A stretch of 59,029 nucleotides of DNA from CAZAFL01 sp964484465 (GCA_964484465.1 CAZAFL010000020.1:1-59029), one strand, 5' to 3'; numbered from the stretch's first letter, positions 16,483 through 25,565 are shown. Made by a program: numbers and translations. The notes: a model not told the origin generated them from the sequence alone.

Positions 16483-17724
16483 TCAGGAAACGGTTTTTTC
16501 AGCAGGGTGCTTCACAACGCCATTGCCATTGTGGTAAACCTGCTGATAGGTCTTGACAGGCAGTCCAAAAATTTTGATGAACCCTTCGGAAGCTTTGTGG
16601 TCAAATTGATCTTCCTCGGTGTACGTCGCAAGTTTTGTATTGTAGAGAGAATATTTTGAGGTCCTTCCAGCCACAATAACATTTCCCTTAAATAGCTTAA
16701 TGTACACTGTACCGGTAATCCGCCGCTGTGTTTCATCAACAAACGCGTCGAGAGCCTTCTTCAATGGAGAATACCACAACCCGTTATAAACGAGATTCGC
16801 ATACTCCTGAGACAGCTGTGTCTTCACATTGAAGACCGACTTATCAAGCGTAAGCCGCTCGAGCTCAGTATGCGCAAAGTGCAATATCGTCGCCGCGGGA
16901 GCTTCATAAATCTCCCGCGACTTAATCCCGACCAGCCGGTTCTCAACCAGGTCGATACGGCCAACGCCATGCCTTCCCCCAATCTCATTCAAAGTGTGAA
17001 GCATCTCCACGGAATCTATATTCTTGCCATTGAGTTTTACGGGAATTCCTTCTTCAAAATCAATCGAAACGTATTCAGCTTTGTCTGGCGCCTGTTCAGG
17101 AGCGACGGTCCGCTGGTACGCATCAGCCGGGGGTTCGACCATCGGGTCTTCGAGAACACCGCATTCGATACTCGTTCCCCAGATGTTTTCGTCGATAGAA
17201 TAAGGGCTCGCCTTTGTCGCCGCAACTGGTATGCCATGTTTTTTGGCATAGACCATTTCTTCTTCGCGCGAAGTAAACTCCCACTCTCTCAGCGGTGCGA
17301 GTACTTTGAGCTCCGGAGCAAGCGCCCCGATCGAAACTTCAAACCGGACCTGGTCGTTGCCTTTTCCTGTACAGCCATGAGCAACCATTGTCGCGCCTTC
17401 CTTACGCGCGACATCGACCAGCAGTTTTGCAAGCAGCGGGCGTCCAAGCGATGTCGCCATCGGGTACGACTTTTCATATAACGCACTCGCTTTCAATGCA
17501 GGGAAAATATACTCTTCCACAAATTCCTTCGTCAAGTCCTCAATGTAGACCTTTGAGACGCCTGTATGAATCGCTTTTTCGCGCACTCCTTCGAGTTCTT
17601 TTTTCTGACCGAGGTTTCCGGTTGCGGTAATGATCTCCGCGTCATACTTCTCCATCAGCCATTTCACCATGACCGATGTGTCAAGCCCGCCGGAGTATGC
17701 CACAACAATTTTTGTCTTCATCAT
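16483..17724 (-). CDS. argG: Argininosuccinate synthase
   Basis: A 413-residue ATP-dependent ligase joining citrulline and aspartate to argininosuccinate. The N-terminus shows the PP-loop ATP site AYSGGLDTS, and further in are the family segments GCTGKGNDQVRFE and YSIDENIWG. Length matches the family (about 400). Its first ATG (17724) overlaps the TAA stop of argR by one base, with a second ATG immediately following, so translation is coupled. It sits between argR and argH in the arginine operon. Confidence 0.95.
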   Translation of the reverse strand: MMKTKIVVAYSGGLDTSVMVKWLMEKYDAEIITATGNLGQKKELEGVREKAIHTGVSKVYIEDLTKEFVEEYIFPALKASALYEKSYPMATSLGRPLLAKLLVDVARKEGATMVAHGCTGKGNDQVRFEVSIGALAPELKVLAPLREWEFTSREEEMVYAKKHGIPVAATKASPYSIDENIWGTSIECGVLEDPMVEPPADAYQRTVAPEQAPDKAEYVSIDFEEGIPVKLNGKNIDSVEMLHTLNEIGGRHGVGRIDLVENRLVGIKSREIYEAPAATILHFAHTELERLTLDKSVFNVKTQLSQEYANLVYNGLWYSPLKKALDAFVDETQRRITGTVYIKLFKGNVIVAGRTSKYSLYNTKLATYTEEDQFDHKASEGFIKIFGLPVKTYQQVYHNGNGVVKHPAEKTVS

Positions 17725-18173
17725 TATTTTCCTTCGATTAGTTTTTCCTTGAGAAACGACATAAGCTCCCTTGTTTTTTTGAGCGATTGTGGAATCACAA
17801 GCAATGTGTTGTCGCCTGCGAGGGTGCCGATGATATCCGGATTTCTCTGCGCATCGAGGAATTCACCGACAACATTTGCACAGCCGGGAAGAGTGCGGAT
17901 GACAATCATGCTTTCATTGGATTTGATCGAGAGGACCTCAGCACCGACAAGCGGGCGAAGAATCTGCACTTCAGCTGCCTGTTGAAGCGCGTACCGTGCG
18001 CCTTCACCGGTCGCAAGACGGCTGATTCCAATCTCATTCAAATCGCGCGACAGCGTTGCCTGGGTTACCCTGAAGCCCCGTTTCCTGAGCTCGAGGCGAA
18101 GCTCATCCTGATTCGAGATTGGCAGCGTGTTGACAACTTCCTTAATCGTAAATTGTCGCGCACTTTTATCCAT
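17724..18173 (-). CDS. argR: Arginine repressor
   Basis: A 149-residue ArgR/AhrC-type repressor. The N-terminal winged helix-turn-helix (ELRKRGFRVTQATLSRDLNE) binds ARG boxes. The C-terminal half contains the hexamerisation and arginine-binding region, with GTLAGDNTLLVIPQS matching the conserved GTIAGDDT-type motif. It is encoded inside the arginine operon between argF and argG, 3 bp after the argF gene in transcription order. Its probable operator is the double palindrome between argC and argD (22940-22975), so it would repress its own transcription with the pathway. Confidence 0.93.
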   Translation of the reverse strand: MDKSARQFTIKEVVNTLPISNQDELRLELRKRGFRVTQATLSRDLNEIGISRLATGEGARYALQQAAEVQILRPLVGAEVLSIKSNESMIVIRTLPGCANVVGEFLDAQRNPDIIGTLAGDNTLLVIPQSLKKTRELMSFLKEKLIEGK

Positions 18174-18176
18174 ATG

Positions 18177-19136
18177 TCAGACGATAATTTCTTCAGTGCA
18201 AGGGCGAATGTTTTTAACTGTTGCCACACGCTGCCCCATCAAAAATGCGAGAACGCCTTTTTGAGCATGAAGCCGGTTTTCCGCCTGGTCGAGCGCGATG
18301 GACTGGCTTCCTTCCAGAACTTCCGCCGTTATTTCTTCACCACGGTGTGCGGGAAGACAATGCATCACAACACATTCTGGTTTGGCAACGGTCAGAAGGA
18401 ATACATTTACCTGATACCCCTGGAATGCCCGCTGTCGCTCCTCCTTCGAAGCATCCTGACCCATACTGACCCACACATCCGTGTACAGAACGTCTGCATC
18501 CCGCGCCGCTTCAAACGGATCATGAACAATTTCAATGTTGCTGATACCGGCATGCTTCGTCCGGGCAACGATTGCAGCATCCGGCTCATATCCTTTCGGA
18601 CATGCAAGTACAAAATGAACCGGCAATTTTTCCGCAAGCTCTATCCATGAATTAACAACATTGTTCCCGTCACCGATAAAAACTATTTTTGTCGATAACG
18701 AAAACTTGTTGCGCTCCATTAGTGTAAACGCATCCGCCATGATCTGACACGGATGGGATAAATCTGTGAGCGCATTCACCACCGGCACTGAAGCAAATTC
18801 AGCAAGACCGGTAACCGTTTCATGCTTCATGGTTCGCGCAACAATAAGATCGTTATACCTGGACAATGTTTCGGCAATATCACGAACGGCTTCCCTCGTC
18901 GATAATCCGATATTCTGCTGGGAGAGAAATATCGACTGACCTCCGAGCTGTGCAACCCCGACTGCAAATGAAACATGTGTTCTGAGGGAGGGTTTCTCAA
19001 AAATTAGCGCTGCTGTCTTATCTGCAAACGGACGAAATTTTTCCGGTTTCTCTTCTTTCATCCACCGGCAGAGGTGGAACATCTCCATCAATTCTCCCGA
19101 TGAGAACGAAGAAATGGAAACAAAATCTCTCTTCAT
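18177..19136 (-). CDS. argF: Ornithine carbamoyltransferase
   Basis: A 319-residue enzyme that carbamoylates ornithine to citrulline. The carbamoyl-phosphate site reads FEKPSLRTHVSF (the SxRT loop, with Leu where many have Thr), followed by LSHPCQIMADAFTL with the HPCQ motif. The ornithine-side loop is VMHCLPAHRGEEIT. That last motif (HCLPAHRG) is the ornithine form and argues against the N-acetyl- or N-succinylornithine carbamoyltransferases found in some Bacteroidota. The start overlaps the argB stop by 4 bases (ATGA). Confidence 0.93.
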   Translation of the reverse strand: MKRDFVSISSFSSGELMEMFHLCRWMKEEKPEKFRPFADKTAALIFEKPSLRTHVSFAVGVAQLGGQSIFLSQQNIGLSTREAVRDIAETLSRYNDLIVARTMKHETVTGLAEFASVPVVNALTDLSHPCQIMADAFTLMERNKFSLSTKIVFIGDGNNVVNSWIELAEKLPVHFVLACPKGYEPDAAIVARTKHAGISNIEIVHDPFEAARDADVLYTDVWVSMGQDASKEERQRAFQGYQVNVFLLTVAKPECVVMHCLPAHRGEEITAEVLEGSQSIALDQAENRLHAQKGVLAFLMGQRVATVKNIRPCTEEIIV

Positions 19137-20014
19137 TGCAGAACCTCCTGTGAAGCTGGCTGAGCAGTATGGACAAGTTCGGTACCAACTCCTTCGTCTG
19201 TGAAAATTTCCAAAAGCAATGAATGCTTAACCCGGCCGTCGATTAAATGGACTTTATTGACGCCGGCAGCAAGAGCGCTGAAAGCAGATTTGATTTTCGG
19301 AATCATGCCGTTGTTTATAATGTGCGAAGCAATGAGATTGTCTGCTTCCTGATGATTCATGCTGTGAATGAGTTCGCCGTTGGCAATAACACCTTCAACA
19401 TCACTGAGGAAAACCAGCTTTTCGGCACGAAGAGCCGCAGCAATGCTCGCCGCAGCAACATCCGCGTTGATATTATGTGCCTGCCACGCATGGTTCACTC
19501 CGACTGGAGCAATAACAGGCATAGTGCTATTATTGAGAAGGAGATTGAGAAATGAGGTGTTGACATGTTCGACTTCACCCACAAGGCCAAGGTCATGACC
19601 ATTACTCGAATGTTTCTTCACCTTCAGCAAATCAACATCGATGCCGCACAAGCCGACCGCTTCCCCGTCGTGCTGGTTAATGCGGGCAACGATGTCCTTG
19701 TTGGTCTTTCCCGCAAGCGACATCTGGACAATCTCCATCATCGGTTCATCGGTATACCGTTGCCCGTCGATGAATTTCGATTGAATGCCGAGTTTTCCGG
19801 CAATCTCAGTGACTTCCTTTCCGCCTCCATGAACGATGACAATCTTGACACCGATTTTCTTCAGGATAGTAACATCCTGAGCGAATGTTTCCTTCAGCTC
19901 ATCGTCGATCATTGCGGCACCGCCGTACTTAATGACGAATGTCTTTCCTTCGTACCGCTGAATATACGGAAGCGCTTCGATGAGGTTTTCGGTCTTTTCT
20001 TTAATGGCAAGCAT
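19133..20014 (-). CDS. argB: Acetylglutamate kinase
   Basis: A 293-residue amino-acid kinase that phosphorylates N-acetylglutamate. It shows the family segments VIKYGGAAMIDDEL, IVHGGGKEVT and GLCGIDVDLL, with NINADVAAASIAAAL near the nucleotide site. It has an N-terminal extension (KTENLIEALPYIQRYEGKT) of the sort found in arginine-inhibited hexameric ArgB enzymes, so feedback inhibition by arginine is plausible. It is separated from the DUF1579 gene by 42 bp and overlaps argF by 4 bases. Confidence 0.95.
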   Translation of the reverse strand: MLAIKEKTENLIEALPYIQRYEGKTFVIKYGGAAMIDDELKETFAQDVTILKKIGVKIVIVHGGGKEVTEIAGKLGIQSKFIDGQRYTDEPMMEIVQMSLAGKTNKDIVARINQHDGEAVGLCGIDVDLLKVKKHSSNGHDLGLVGEVEHVNTSFLNLLLNNSTMPVIAPVGVNHAWQAHNINADVAAASIAAALRAEKLVFLSDVEGVIANGELIHSMNHQEADNLIASHIINNGMIPKIKSAFSALAAGVNKVHLIDGRVKHSLLLEIFTDEGVGTELVHTAQPASQEVLQ

Positions 20015-20056
20015 ACGGTAAATGTTTGGGTAAATTCACGAAATCAACACCACTGG

Positions 20057-20608
20057 TTACTTTGTCTGTTGCGAAGTTGGAGTCACTGTTTCTTCGAGAG
20101 AGAGAAGAAACCCTTTCCCGAAGTCATTCATCACCTTGAGTTTAACGGTGTTTCCCTCCTTATACCAGAGTAATCTCTGGTCGAAAGGATGCCCCGGCAT
20201 CGGCACATTGGTTTGCAGCACCAGCGTGTCGTTCACAAAATCGCCTTTATATGAAGGATGGTCTCCAAAGTTGTTATACATCGAAAGTGTAAATTGTCGG
20301 CTTTGCGCATCATACCCGAGCACACCGTGACCCTTGTACTGACCAAACAGAGGGTTCATACTTTGTTCTTCAATCATCAGGAACATGGAATCGAGAGCCC
20401 AGCTGATGACGGACGTCCCCTTTCCCGTCGCGCCTTTTGGTGCCGACGGTGTCGGCGGAATTTGCGTTGCAGTCGTAAATGAACCGACGAGAAATTCGAG
20501 CTTGCCTCGCTCAGTTTTTGGCGCCGGCTTTTGCATTTTATCCTGAGAATAAGTTTGCCCGCCGACGAGCACAATGAACAAGGATAGAATTGTTATCGAA
20601 AGTTTCAT
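20057..20608 (-). CDS. Secreted DUF1579-family protein inside the arginine operon
   Basis: A 183-residue protein. The start at 20608 is preferred to 20686 because GGAAGG lies just upstream and the protein then begins with a signal peptide (MKLSITILSLFIVLVGGQTYS). The body resembles DUF1579: an opening KLEFLVGSFTT, then paired beta-strand segments such as GVLGYDAQSRQFTLSMYNNFG and a lipocalin-like barrel pattern. The biochemical role of the family is not established. It sits between argJ (26-bp gap) and argB (42-bp gap) and is probably co-transcribed with them, yet nothing links it to arginine synthesis, so it looks like a hitch-hiker gene. Confidence 0.75.
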   Translation of the reverse strand: MKLSITILSLFIVLVGGQTYSQDKMQKPAPKTERGKLEFLVGSFTTATQIPPTPSAPKGATGKGTSVISWALDSMFLMIEEQSMNPLFGQYKGHGVLGYDAQSRQFTLSMYNNFGDHPSYKGDFVNDTLVLQTNVPMPGHPFDQRLLWYKEGNTVKLKVMNDFGKGFLLSLEETVTPTSQQTK

Positions 20609-20634
20609 ATTATCCTTCCGTCGCGCGTAATGGT

Positions 20635-21867
20635 CTATGTCCTGTAATTCGCATTGATTGCAACGTAATCTTTCGAAAGGTCGCACGTCCAGAATGTCGC
20701 GGATGATGAACCCTGATGAAGGTTTACCGTAATTGTAATTTCACTTTTCATGAGAACCTGCTTGGCATCTGCTTCTGAAAAATCGATGACATAATTCTTC
20801 CGAAGGATAGGAACATCACCGAAGAATATCTCGACATCTTCCGGATTGAAGTCGATGCCGGAATAACCGACTGCCGCCAGAATCCTTCCCCAATTCGCAT
20901 CCTCGCCGTTAATCGCGGTTTTCACGAGATTGGAATTCGCAATCGCTTTCGCCGCCTGCACTGCCGCAGGTTCAGAAACGGCCTCCTTCACAATAATCTC
21001 AACAAACTTCGTTGCTCCTTCACCATCCAGAACGATCATTTTCGAAAGTTTTACGAGCAGGTATTCCAGTGCTTCATAAAACCGAAAATAACGCGGATCC
21101 GCGGCGGATGTAAGTTTTCCGTGACCGTTGGTCTTTCCGTCAGTTGCATACGCCATGCCGTTGGCAAGCATGAGCACCATGTCGTTCGTGCTGGTATCAC
21201 CATCGACGGTAATACGGTTGAATGACCGGTCGACCGCTTGTTTAAGAGAATGCTGAAGCAGTTCTTCCGTGATATTTGCATCGGTCGTGAGAAACGCCAG
21301 CATCGTTGCCATGTTCGGTGCAATCATGCCCGAGCCTTTCGCCATGCCGCCAATAGTAACATCAACACCGTCCAGGTTTACGCGGACGGCGAGTTCCTTC
21401 ACAAACGTATCCGTCGTCATGATCGCTTCCGCAGCAGAAGTGTGACCTTCTGTACTCAACAACGTTGCAGCGTCGAGAACACCGCTTTCAATTTTGTCGA
21501 TCGGGAGGTACTGGCCAATAACACCGGTTGACGACACGAGTACTTCCTGCTCATTGATATTCAGCGCATGAGCAGCAGCTTTCACCATCGACCACGCATC
21601 GTTGAAGCCGCGTTCGCCCGTGCACGCATTTGCGTTTCCGCTATTGATAAGAACTGCGCGACAGGTCGAGGATTTTTTGAGCTGAAGCTTATCAACAATA
21701 ACAGGCGCAGCCTGCACCCTGCTCAGCGTGAAGACTCCCGCTGCCAACGCCGGAGCAGTTGAGTAAATGAGCGAGAGGTCTTTCTTCATTTTTTTGACGC
21801 CGCAATGAACACCCGCTGCCTGAAACCCTTTCGGCCCGGTGACACCGCAGGGACATTCGTTATACAT
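20635..21867 (-). CDS. argJ: Bifunctional glutamate N-acetyltransferase / ornithine acetyltransferase
   Basis: A 410-residue ArgJ. The start at 21867 has AAGGAG six bases upstream and yields the typical N-terminus CPCGVTGPKGFQAAGVHCGVK; 21906 would add 13 unusual residues. The self-cleavage site is visible as GSGMIAPNMATML, where the chain is cut between Ala and Thr and the new N-terminal Thr becomes the nucleophile; GDTSTNDMVL follows. The enzyme moves acetyl groups from acetylornithine to glutamate, making the pathway cyclic, which agrees with the ornithine-type carbamoyltransferase downstream. It overlaps argC by 8 bases. Confidence 0.95.
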   Translation of the reverse strand: MYNECPCGVTGPKGFQAAGVHCGVKKMKKDLSLIYSTAPALAAGVFTLSRVQAAPVIVDKLQLKKSSTCRAVLINSGNANACTGERGFNDAWSMVKAAAHALNINEQEVLVSSTGVIGQYLPIDKIESGVLDAATLLSTEGHTSAAEAIMTTDTFVKELAVRVNLDGVDVTIGGMAKGSGMIAPNMATMLAFLTTDANITEELLQHSLKQAVDRSFNRITVDGDTSTNDMVLMLANGMAYATDGKTNGHGKLTSAADPRYFRFYEALEYLLVKLSKMIVLDGEGATKFVEIIVKEAVSEPAAVQAAKAIANSNLVKTAINGEDANWGRILAAVGYSGIDFNPEDVEIFFGDVPILRKNYVIDFSEADAKQVLMKSEITITVNLHQGSSSATFWTCDLSKDYVAINANYRT

Positions 21868-22912
21868 GCTGAATCTCCTTAACAAATTGATGTGTTGATG
21901 AAACAAATCCGTGAGTTTCCGGAATGTTAAACATGATATTCATATTCTGCACCGCCTGTCCAGCGGCACCTTTCACTAAATTATCGATAACGGAAATAAG
22001 GATAAGCTTGTTCGTTCGATGTTCGACTGCAATTGAAATATCACAGAAATTCGTGTATGTGACATCTTTGATTTGTGGAACATTTTTTCGGATTCTGACA
22101 AATGGGGCGTCGGCATAGTACTCCTGATAAAGCTCAATGATTTCTGATGCGTTCGTCACCCGGTCGAGGTCGGCGTGGATGGTCGTGTAAATTCCCCTTG
22201 TCATCGGAACAAGATGCGGGATGAACGAGAGAGCAACCTGCTTTGCCGATGCCTGCTCGAGCACCGATTGTATCTCCGGTATGTGCTGGTGTGTGCCAAT
22301 CTTGTAGGCGCGGATATTTTCATTCACTTCCGAAAAACTCATTTCAACGGTTGAAGTGCGACCCGCACCGGAAACACCCGACAGCGAATTGATAACAATT
22401 CCGGATGGAGATATCACGCCTTTTCGTATGGCAGGAAGAAGTGCAAGAATCGCGCTTGTCGGGTAACATCCGGGATTCGCAACGAGATGTGCATCTGCAA
22501 TGAGGTGTTTGTTAAGCTCGGGCAAGCCGTACACAGAGTCTCCGAGCAATTCTGAAGCAAGATGCCGATGATGATAGAACTCCTCGTAGAGTTGTGGAGA
22601 CTGTAACCGAAAATCTCCGCCGAGGTCGATAATGCGCGACACGTTTTGCCGAAGCTCCGGAACGATTTTCATCGCTTCGCCGGAAGGAAGCGCGATAAAA
22701 GCAACGTCGACGTCACTGAGATCCGCCGACTTTAACGCATCGAACGTCAAATTGATGATTCCGGAAAAGTACGGGTAGATTTCATCGACCCTTTTCCCGG
22801 CAGCAGAGTGTGCGACAACACTCTGGATACGGACATCTTCGCGCGCCGAAAGAATACGCAACAGCTCTGCGCCCGAATACCCCGACGCCCCGACGACAGC
22901 AGTGTTAATCAT
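21860..22912 (-). CDS. argC: N-acetyl-gamma-glutamyl-phosphate reductase
   Basis: A 350-residue NADPH-dependent reductase making N-acetylglutamate semialdehyde. The N-terminus has the dinucleotide fold VVGASGYSGAELLRIL, and the catalytic Cys lies in VANPGCYPTS. The start at 22912 is chosen over the upstream ATG at 22945, because the latter falls inside the predicted promoter -10 element and ARG box and so would not be transcribed. It is the first gene of the leftward arginine operon, and its stop overlaps argJ. Confidence 0.93.
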   Translation of the reverse strand: MINTAVVGASGYSGAELLRILSAREDVRIQSVVAHSAAGKRVDEIYPYFSGIINLTFDALKSADLSDVDVAFIALPSGEAMKIVPELRQNVSRIIDLGGDFRLQSPQLYEEFYHHRHLASELLGDSVYGLPELNKHLIADAHLVANPGCYPTSAILALLPAIRKGVISPSGIVINSLSGVSGAGRTSTVEMSFSEVNENIRAYKIGTHQHIPEIQSVLEQASAKQVALSFIPHLVPMTRGIYTTIHADLDRVTNASEIIELYQEYYADAPFVRIRKNVPQIKDVTYTNFCDISIAVEHRTNKLILISVIDNLVKGAAGQAVQNMNIMFNIPETHGFVSSTHQFVKEIQHV

Positions 22913-22939
22913 GGACAATGGATACGATGAAAAATGAAG

Positions 22940-22968
22940 TTGCATAAATATACATTTTTATGTATTAT
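22940..22968 (+). promoter_or_regulatory. Predicted argD promoter
   Basis: TTGCAT (22940-22945), a 17-bp spacer and TATTAT (22963-22968). It covers the same bases as the opposing argC promoter because of the palindrome, so the two polymerases cannot bind together. The leader to argD would be about 50 bases. Confidence 0.5.
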
Positions 22969-22975
22969 TATGCAA
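22947..22975 (-). promoter_or_regulatory. Predicted argC operon promoter
   Basis: Read on the minus strand: TTGCAT (22970-22975), a 17-bp spacer and TATATT (22947-22952). Transcription would begin near 22940, giving a leader of about 28 bases before the ATG at 22912. Both hexamers lie inside the ARG-box pair. Confidence 0.55.
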
Positions 22976-23024
22976 GCACTTTTTTTATCCGGGACAATAT
23001 TTTTTATCTTCTGAAAGGACGACC

Positions 23025-24203
23025 ATGAAGGCGCTCGAACGTGAAGCCAGCTACTTCTTCCATACCTATAAACGGATCCCCTTGGAAATCGACTGGGGTG
23101 AGGGAATGTATCTCTTTTCGAAAGACGGACGGCGCTATCTCGATATGTTTTCAGGACTTGCGGTAAATGCGCTCGGCTACGGGCACCCCGGTTTACTCAA
23201 CGCTATTGAGGAGCAAAGCCGGAAGTACATCCACCTTTCCAACTATTACCTGCAGGAACCCCAGCTTCAGCTGGCGGAGCTCCTGGTCAAATATTCCGGA
23301 TTCCCTAAAGTTTTCTTCTGCAACAGCGGTACGGAAGCAATCGAAGGTGCCATTAAACTCGCCCGGAAATGGGGAACGAAAAACAAAAAGAAGGAAATTA
23401 TTTCATTCTCGAATGCATTCCATGGCAGAACAATGGGAGCGCTTTCGATGATGGACAGGCCCAAATACCGGGAAGGGTACGAACCGTTCCTCGAACACTT
23501 CAAGGTAGTCGAGTTTAATGACGCACATGAACTCCGTATGGCGGTAACCAGTTCAACCCTTGCGGTGGTTCTGGAATTCATTCAGGGAGAAGGAGGCATT
23601 TACCCTGTCACTTCGGATTTTGTCGATGAACTTCGCAATTTGAAAAAGAAATTTGGCTTTCTTGTTGTGGCGGATGAGATTCAATGCGGAGTTGGCAGGA
23701 CCGGCAAACTCTTCGGGTTTCAGCACTTCAATATTCAGCCGGACATTGTCGTCACTGCAAAACCTCTGGGGGGTGGTCTTCCCCTCGGAGCAATTTTAGG
23801 GAATGCGGCAGTCGCTGAAATACTTCAACCGGGCGTGCATGGAACGACATTCGGCGGCAATCCCGTTGCTTGTGCGGCAGGAGTTGTTGTTCTTCGGGAA
23901 ATTATGGAAGAAGATGTTATGAAAAATGCGGCGAAGATGGGTGAACTCCTGAAGAAGAAACTTCTGGAGATTCAAAAGGAATTTCCCTCAGTTGTAAAAG
24001 AAGTGCGCGGATATGGCTTGATGCTGGGGATGGACCTTACGCGCGAAGGGGAAACAATTGTATCGGCACTTCGCGACGAAGGTGTTTTGCTAAATTGCAC
24101 AAATCAAACGGTCTTGCGGTTTTTGCCGCCGCTAATTGTACAGAAGGAACATATAGACATATGTACCGATAAGTTGAGAAAAGTACTTTCATCTCAGCAA
24201 TAG
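23025..24203 (+). CDS. argD: Acetylornithine aminotransferase (class III, PLP)
   Basis: A 392-residue PLP enzyme of aminotransferase class III, forming N-acetylornithine from the semialdehyde. It shows FCNSGTEAIEGAIKLARKW (phosphate-binding region), FSNAFHGRTMGALS, VVADEIQCGVGRTGK and the PLP lysine in VVTAKPLGGGLPLGA. A ribosome site, AAAGGA, stands 6-11 bases before the ATG. It is transcribed away from argC and shares its operator region, which supports the acetylornithine assignment over other class III substrates such as GABA or ornithine. Confidence 0.88.
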   Translation: MKALEREASYFFHTYKRIPLEIDWGEGMYLFSKDGRRYLDMFSGLAVNALGYGHPGLLNAIEEQSRKYIHLSNYYLQEPQLQLAELLVKYSGFPKVFFCNSGTEAIEGAIKLARKWGTKNKKKEIISFSNAFHGRTMGALSMMDRPKYREGYEPFLEHFKVVEFNDAHELRMAVTSSTLAVVLEFIQGEGGIYPVTSDFVDELRNLKKKFGFLVVADEIQCGVGRTGKLFGFQHFNIQPDIVVTAKPLGGGLPLGAILGNAAVAEILQPGVHGTTFGGNPVACAAGVVVLREIMEEDVMKNAAKMGELLKKKLLEIQKEFPSVVKEVRGYGLMLGMDLTREGETIVSALRDEGVLLNCTNQTVLRFLPPLIVQKEHIDICTDKLRKVLSSQQ

Positions 24204-24335
24204 TTTTTTGATTAGCGGGATTAAAGAGTGGCTCTGCCAGCGGTGCTCTTGTGATGCAAATGCCGCAAGAAGGAAGGACCAACGACAAGTACTCTAAGCT
24301 TATCACATATCAATCTCTTTCGAGTTCTCCCCAAT

Positions 24336-25565
24336 TTAAAATCTGCCGATATCTCTTCCGAAAATCAAGGTCTTAAACCAATCAAACAGAACAAGTATTT
24401 TGTTTTTGAAACTGACCAACTTTGTCATATATACGGACCTCCAGAAAAGCCACGTCAGAAACCCATGTCCTTTGAAGTTCGACAGATCGGCGAGGGCACG
24501 TCTTCCTCCGATGTACGCCAGCATGCCGAGATTCTTATAATGAAACGGCTTCACAGTTTTTTGTCCTGCGTGCCGGTTGAGCATGCGCGCAAGATATAAG
24601 CCCTCCTGCTGTGCAACCTGAGCCGTTACCGGAAAATTTTCTCCTTCGACGGCCGCACAATCACCGAGCGCATACACCTCCGGCACCCCATCGACGCGAA
24701 GATACTTATCGACAATTATTCTCGACAATTTGTCTTTCTTAAACGGGAGCGATTGAATCAGCGGCGCCGGGGCTATTCCGGTTGACCAGACAAGGAGTCC
24801 ATATTCCGCGACAGTACCATCCTTGAGGTACACCCGGCATTCATCTACTTTTGTCACTGGTGCGCTTGTCCGCACGACAATTTTTTGACGCTTAAAGTAA
24901 TTCGCCGTGTAGGCGCTCAACTCTTCGTCAAATGTATTGAGAATCTGATCGGTAGCTTCAAGAAGCGTGATGCGGACTTTACCAGCAAGGGAAGGAAACG
25001 CTCTTCGTAAATCTTCTACAAGAAAATCGTGCATCTCGGCTGCAAATTCGACGCCGGTGGGACCTCCCCCAACAACCACAAAATGCAATAACCGTTGTCG
25101 CTCGTTCTCTGCAAGACCGGGGGTACTTGCACCTTCAAAGCAATTGATAATCTGCTGCCTGATCGCCCGCGCATCCGCAAGTTCTTTCAGGAATAACGCA
25201 TGCTCCTCAACACCGGGAATGTTGAATGTGTTGTTCACACCTCCAACAGCAACAACCAGCAGATCATACTCCAATGAAAAAGTTGACCGACTATCGACAT
25301 TCTCGCATTGAATTTTTCTGTTGTGGTGGTCAATAGTAGTACAACGAGCCTGGTAGTAATTAATTCCCCTCGCAGATTGGCGAATAGGCTCTATGATACT
25401 TCGAAACTCAATAGTTCCAACTGTTGTGCTGGGTAGAAGAGGAGTGAAAAGAAAATGGTTGCGGGGGCTTATGACTGTGGCGTGATATGCAGCAGTATCA
25501 ATATCGTGAACGAGACTGAACGCAGCGAACCCTGTTCCGAGGACAACAAGCTTCGGTTTGTCCAT
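24336..25565 (-). CDS. Type II NADH dehydrogenase / FAD-dependent oxidoreductase
   Basis: A 409-residue flavoprotein of the pyridine nucleotide-disulphide oxidoreductase family, most like NDH-2. FAD-binding VVLGTGFAAFSL opens the protein, followed by NHFLFTPLLPSTTVGT, a hallmark of NDH-2. The second Rossmann motif VVVGGGPTGVEFAAE binds NADH, and YALGDCAAVE binds FAD. The C-terminal FLTWLFWRSVYMTKLVSFKN is the amphipathic or hydrophobic membrane-attachment region. It would pass electrons from NADH to (mena)quinone without pumping protons. The small gene at 25581 precedes it by 15 bases and is probably in the same transcript. Confidence 0.88.
   Translation of the reverse strand: MDKPKLVVLGTGFAAFSLVHDIDTAAYHATVISPRNHFLFTPLLPSTTVGTIEFRSIIEPIRQSARGINYYQARCTTIDHHNRKIQCENVDSRSTFSLEYDLLVVAVGGVNNTFNIPGVEEHALFLKELADARAIRQQIINCFEGASTPGLAENERQRLLHFVVVGGGPTGVEFAAEMHDFLVEDLRRAFPSLAGKVRITLLEATDQILNTFDEELSAYTANYFKRQKIVVRTSAPVTKVDECRVYLKDGTVAEYGLLVWSTGIAPAPLIQSLPFKKDKLSRIIVDKYLRVDGVPEVYALGDCAAVEGENFPVTAQVAQQEGLYLARMLNRHAGQKTVKPFHYKNLGMLAYIGGRRALADLSNFKGHGFLTWLFWRSVYMTKLVSFKNKILVLFDWFKTLIFGRDIGRF

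Larger units (their letters stand above)
22940..22975. promoter_or_regulatory. Double ARG-box-like operator between argC and argD
   Basis: A 36-bp inverted repeat with 16-bp arms (14 of 16 positions match) and a TTTT spacer. It contains two near-palindromic 14-mers, TGCATAAATATACA (22941-22954) and TGTATTATTATGCA (22961-22974), whose centres are 20 bp apart. Paired AT-rich boxes about two helical turns apart are the known layout for hexameric ArgR. Position between divergent argC and argD, with argR in the operon, supports it as the ArgR operator; binding itself is inferred. Confidence 0.7.

Noticed and set aside
17787..18650. A long plus-strand frame (287 codons) across argR/argF
   Set aside because: Antisense to two clear arginine genes, with no domain, ribosome site or protein-like composition.
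18177..19136. Acetyl- or succinyl-ornithine carbamoyltransferase for argF
   Set aside because: The HCLPAHRG motif is the ornithine form, and argJ in the same operon supplies free ornithine.
22913..22945. Extended argC start at 22945
   Set aside because: The ATG lies within the predicted -10 element and ARG box, and the family N-terminus begins at 22912.
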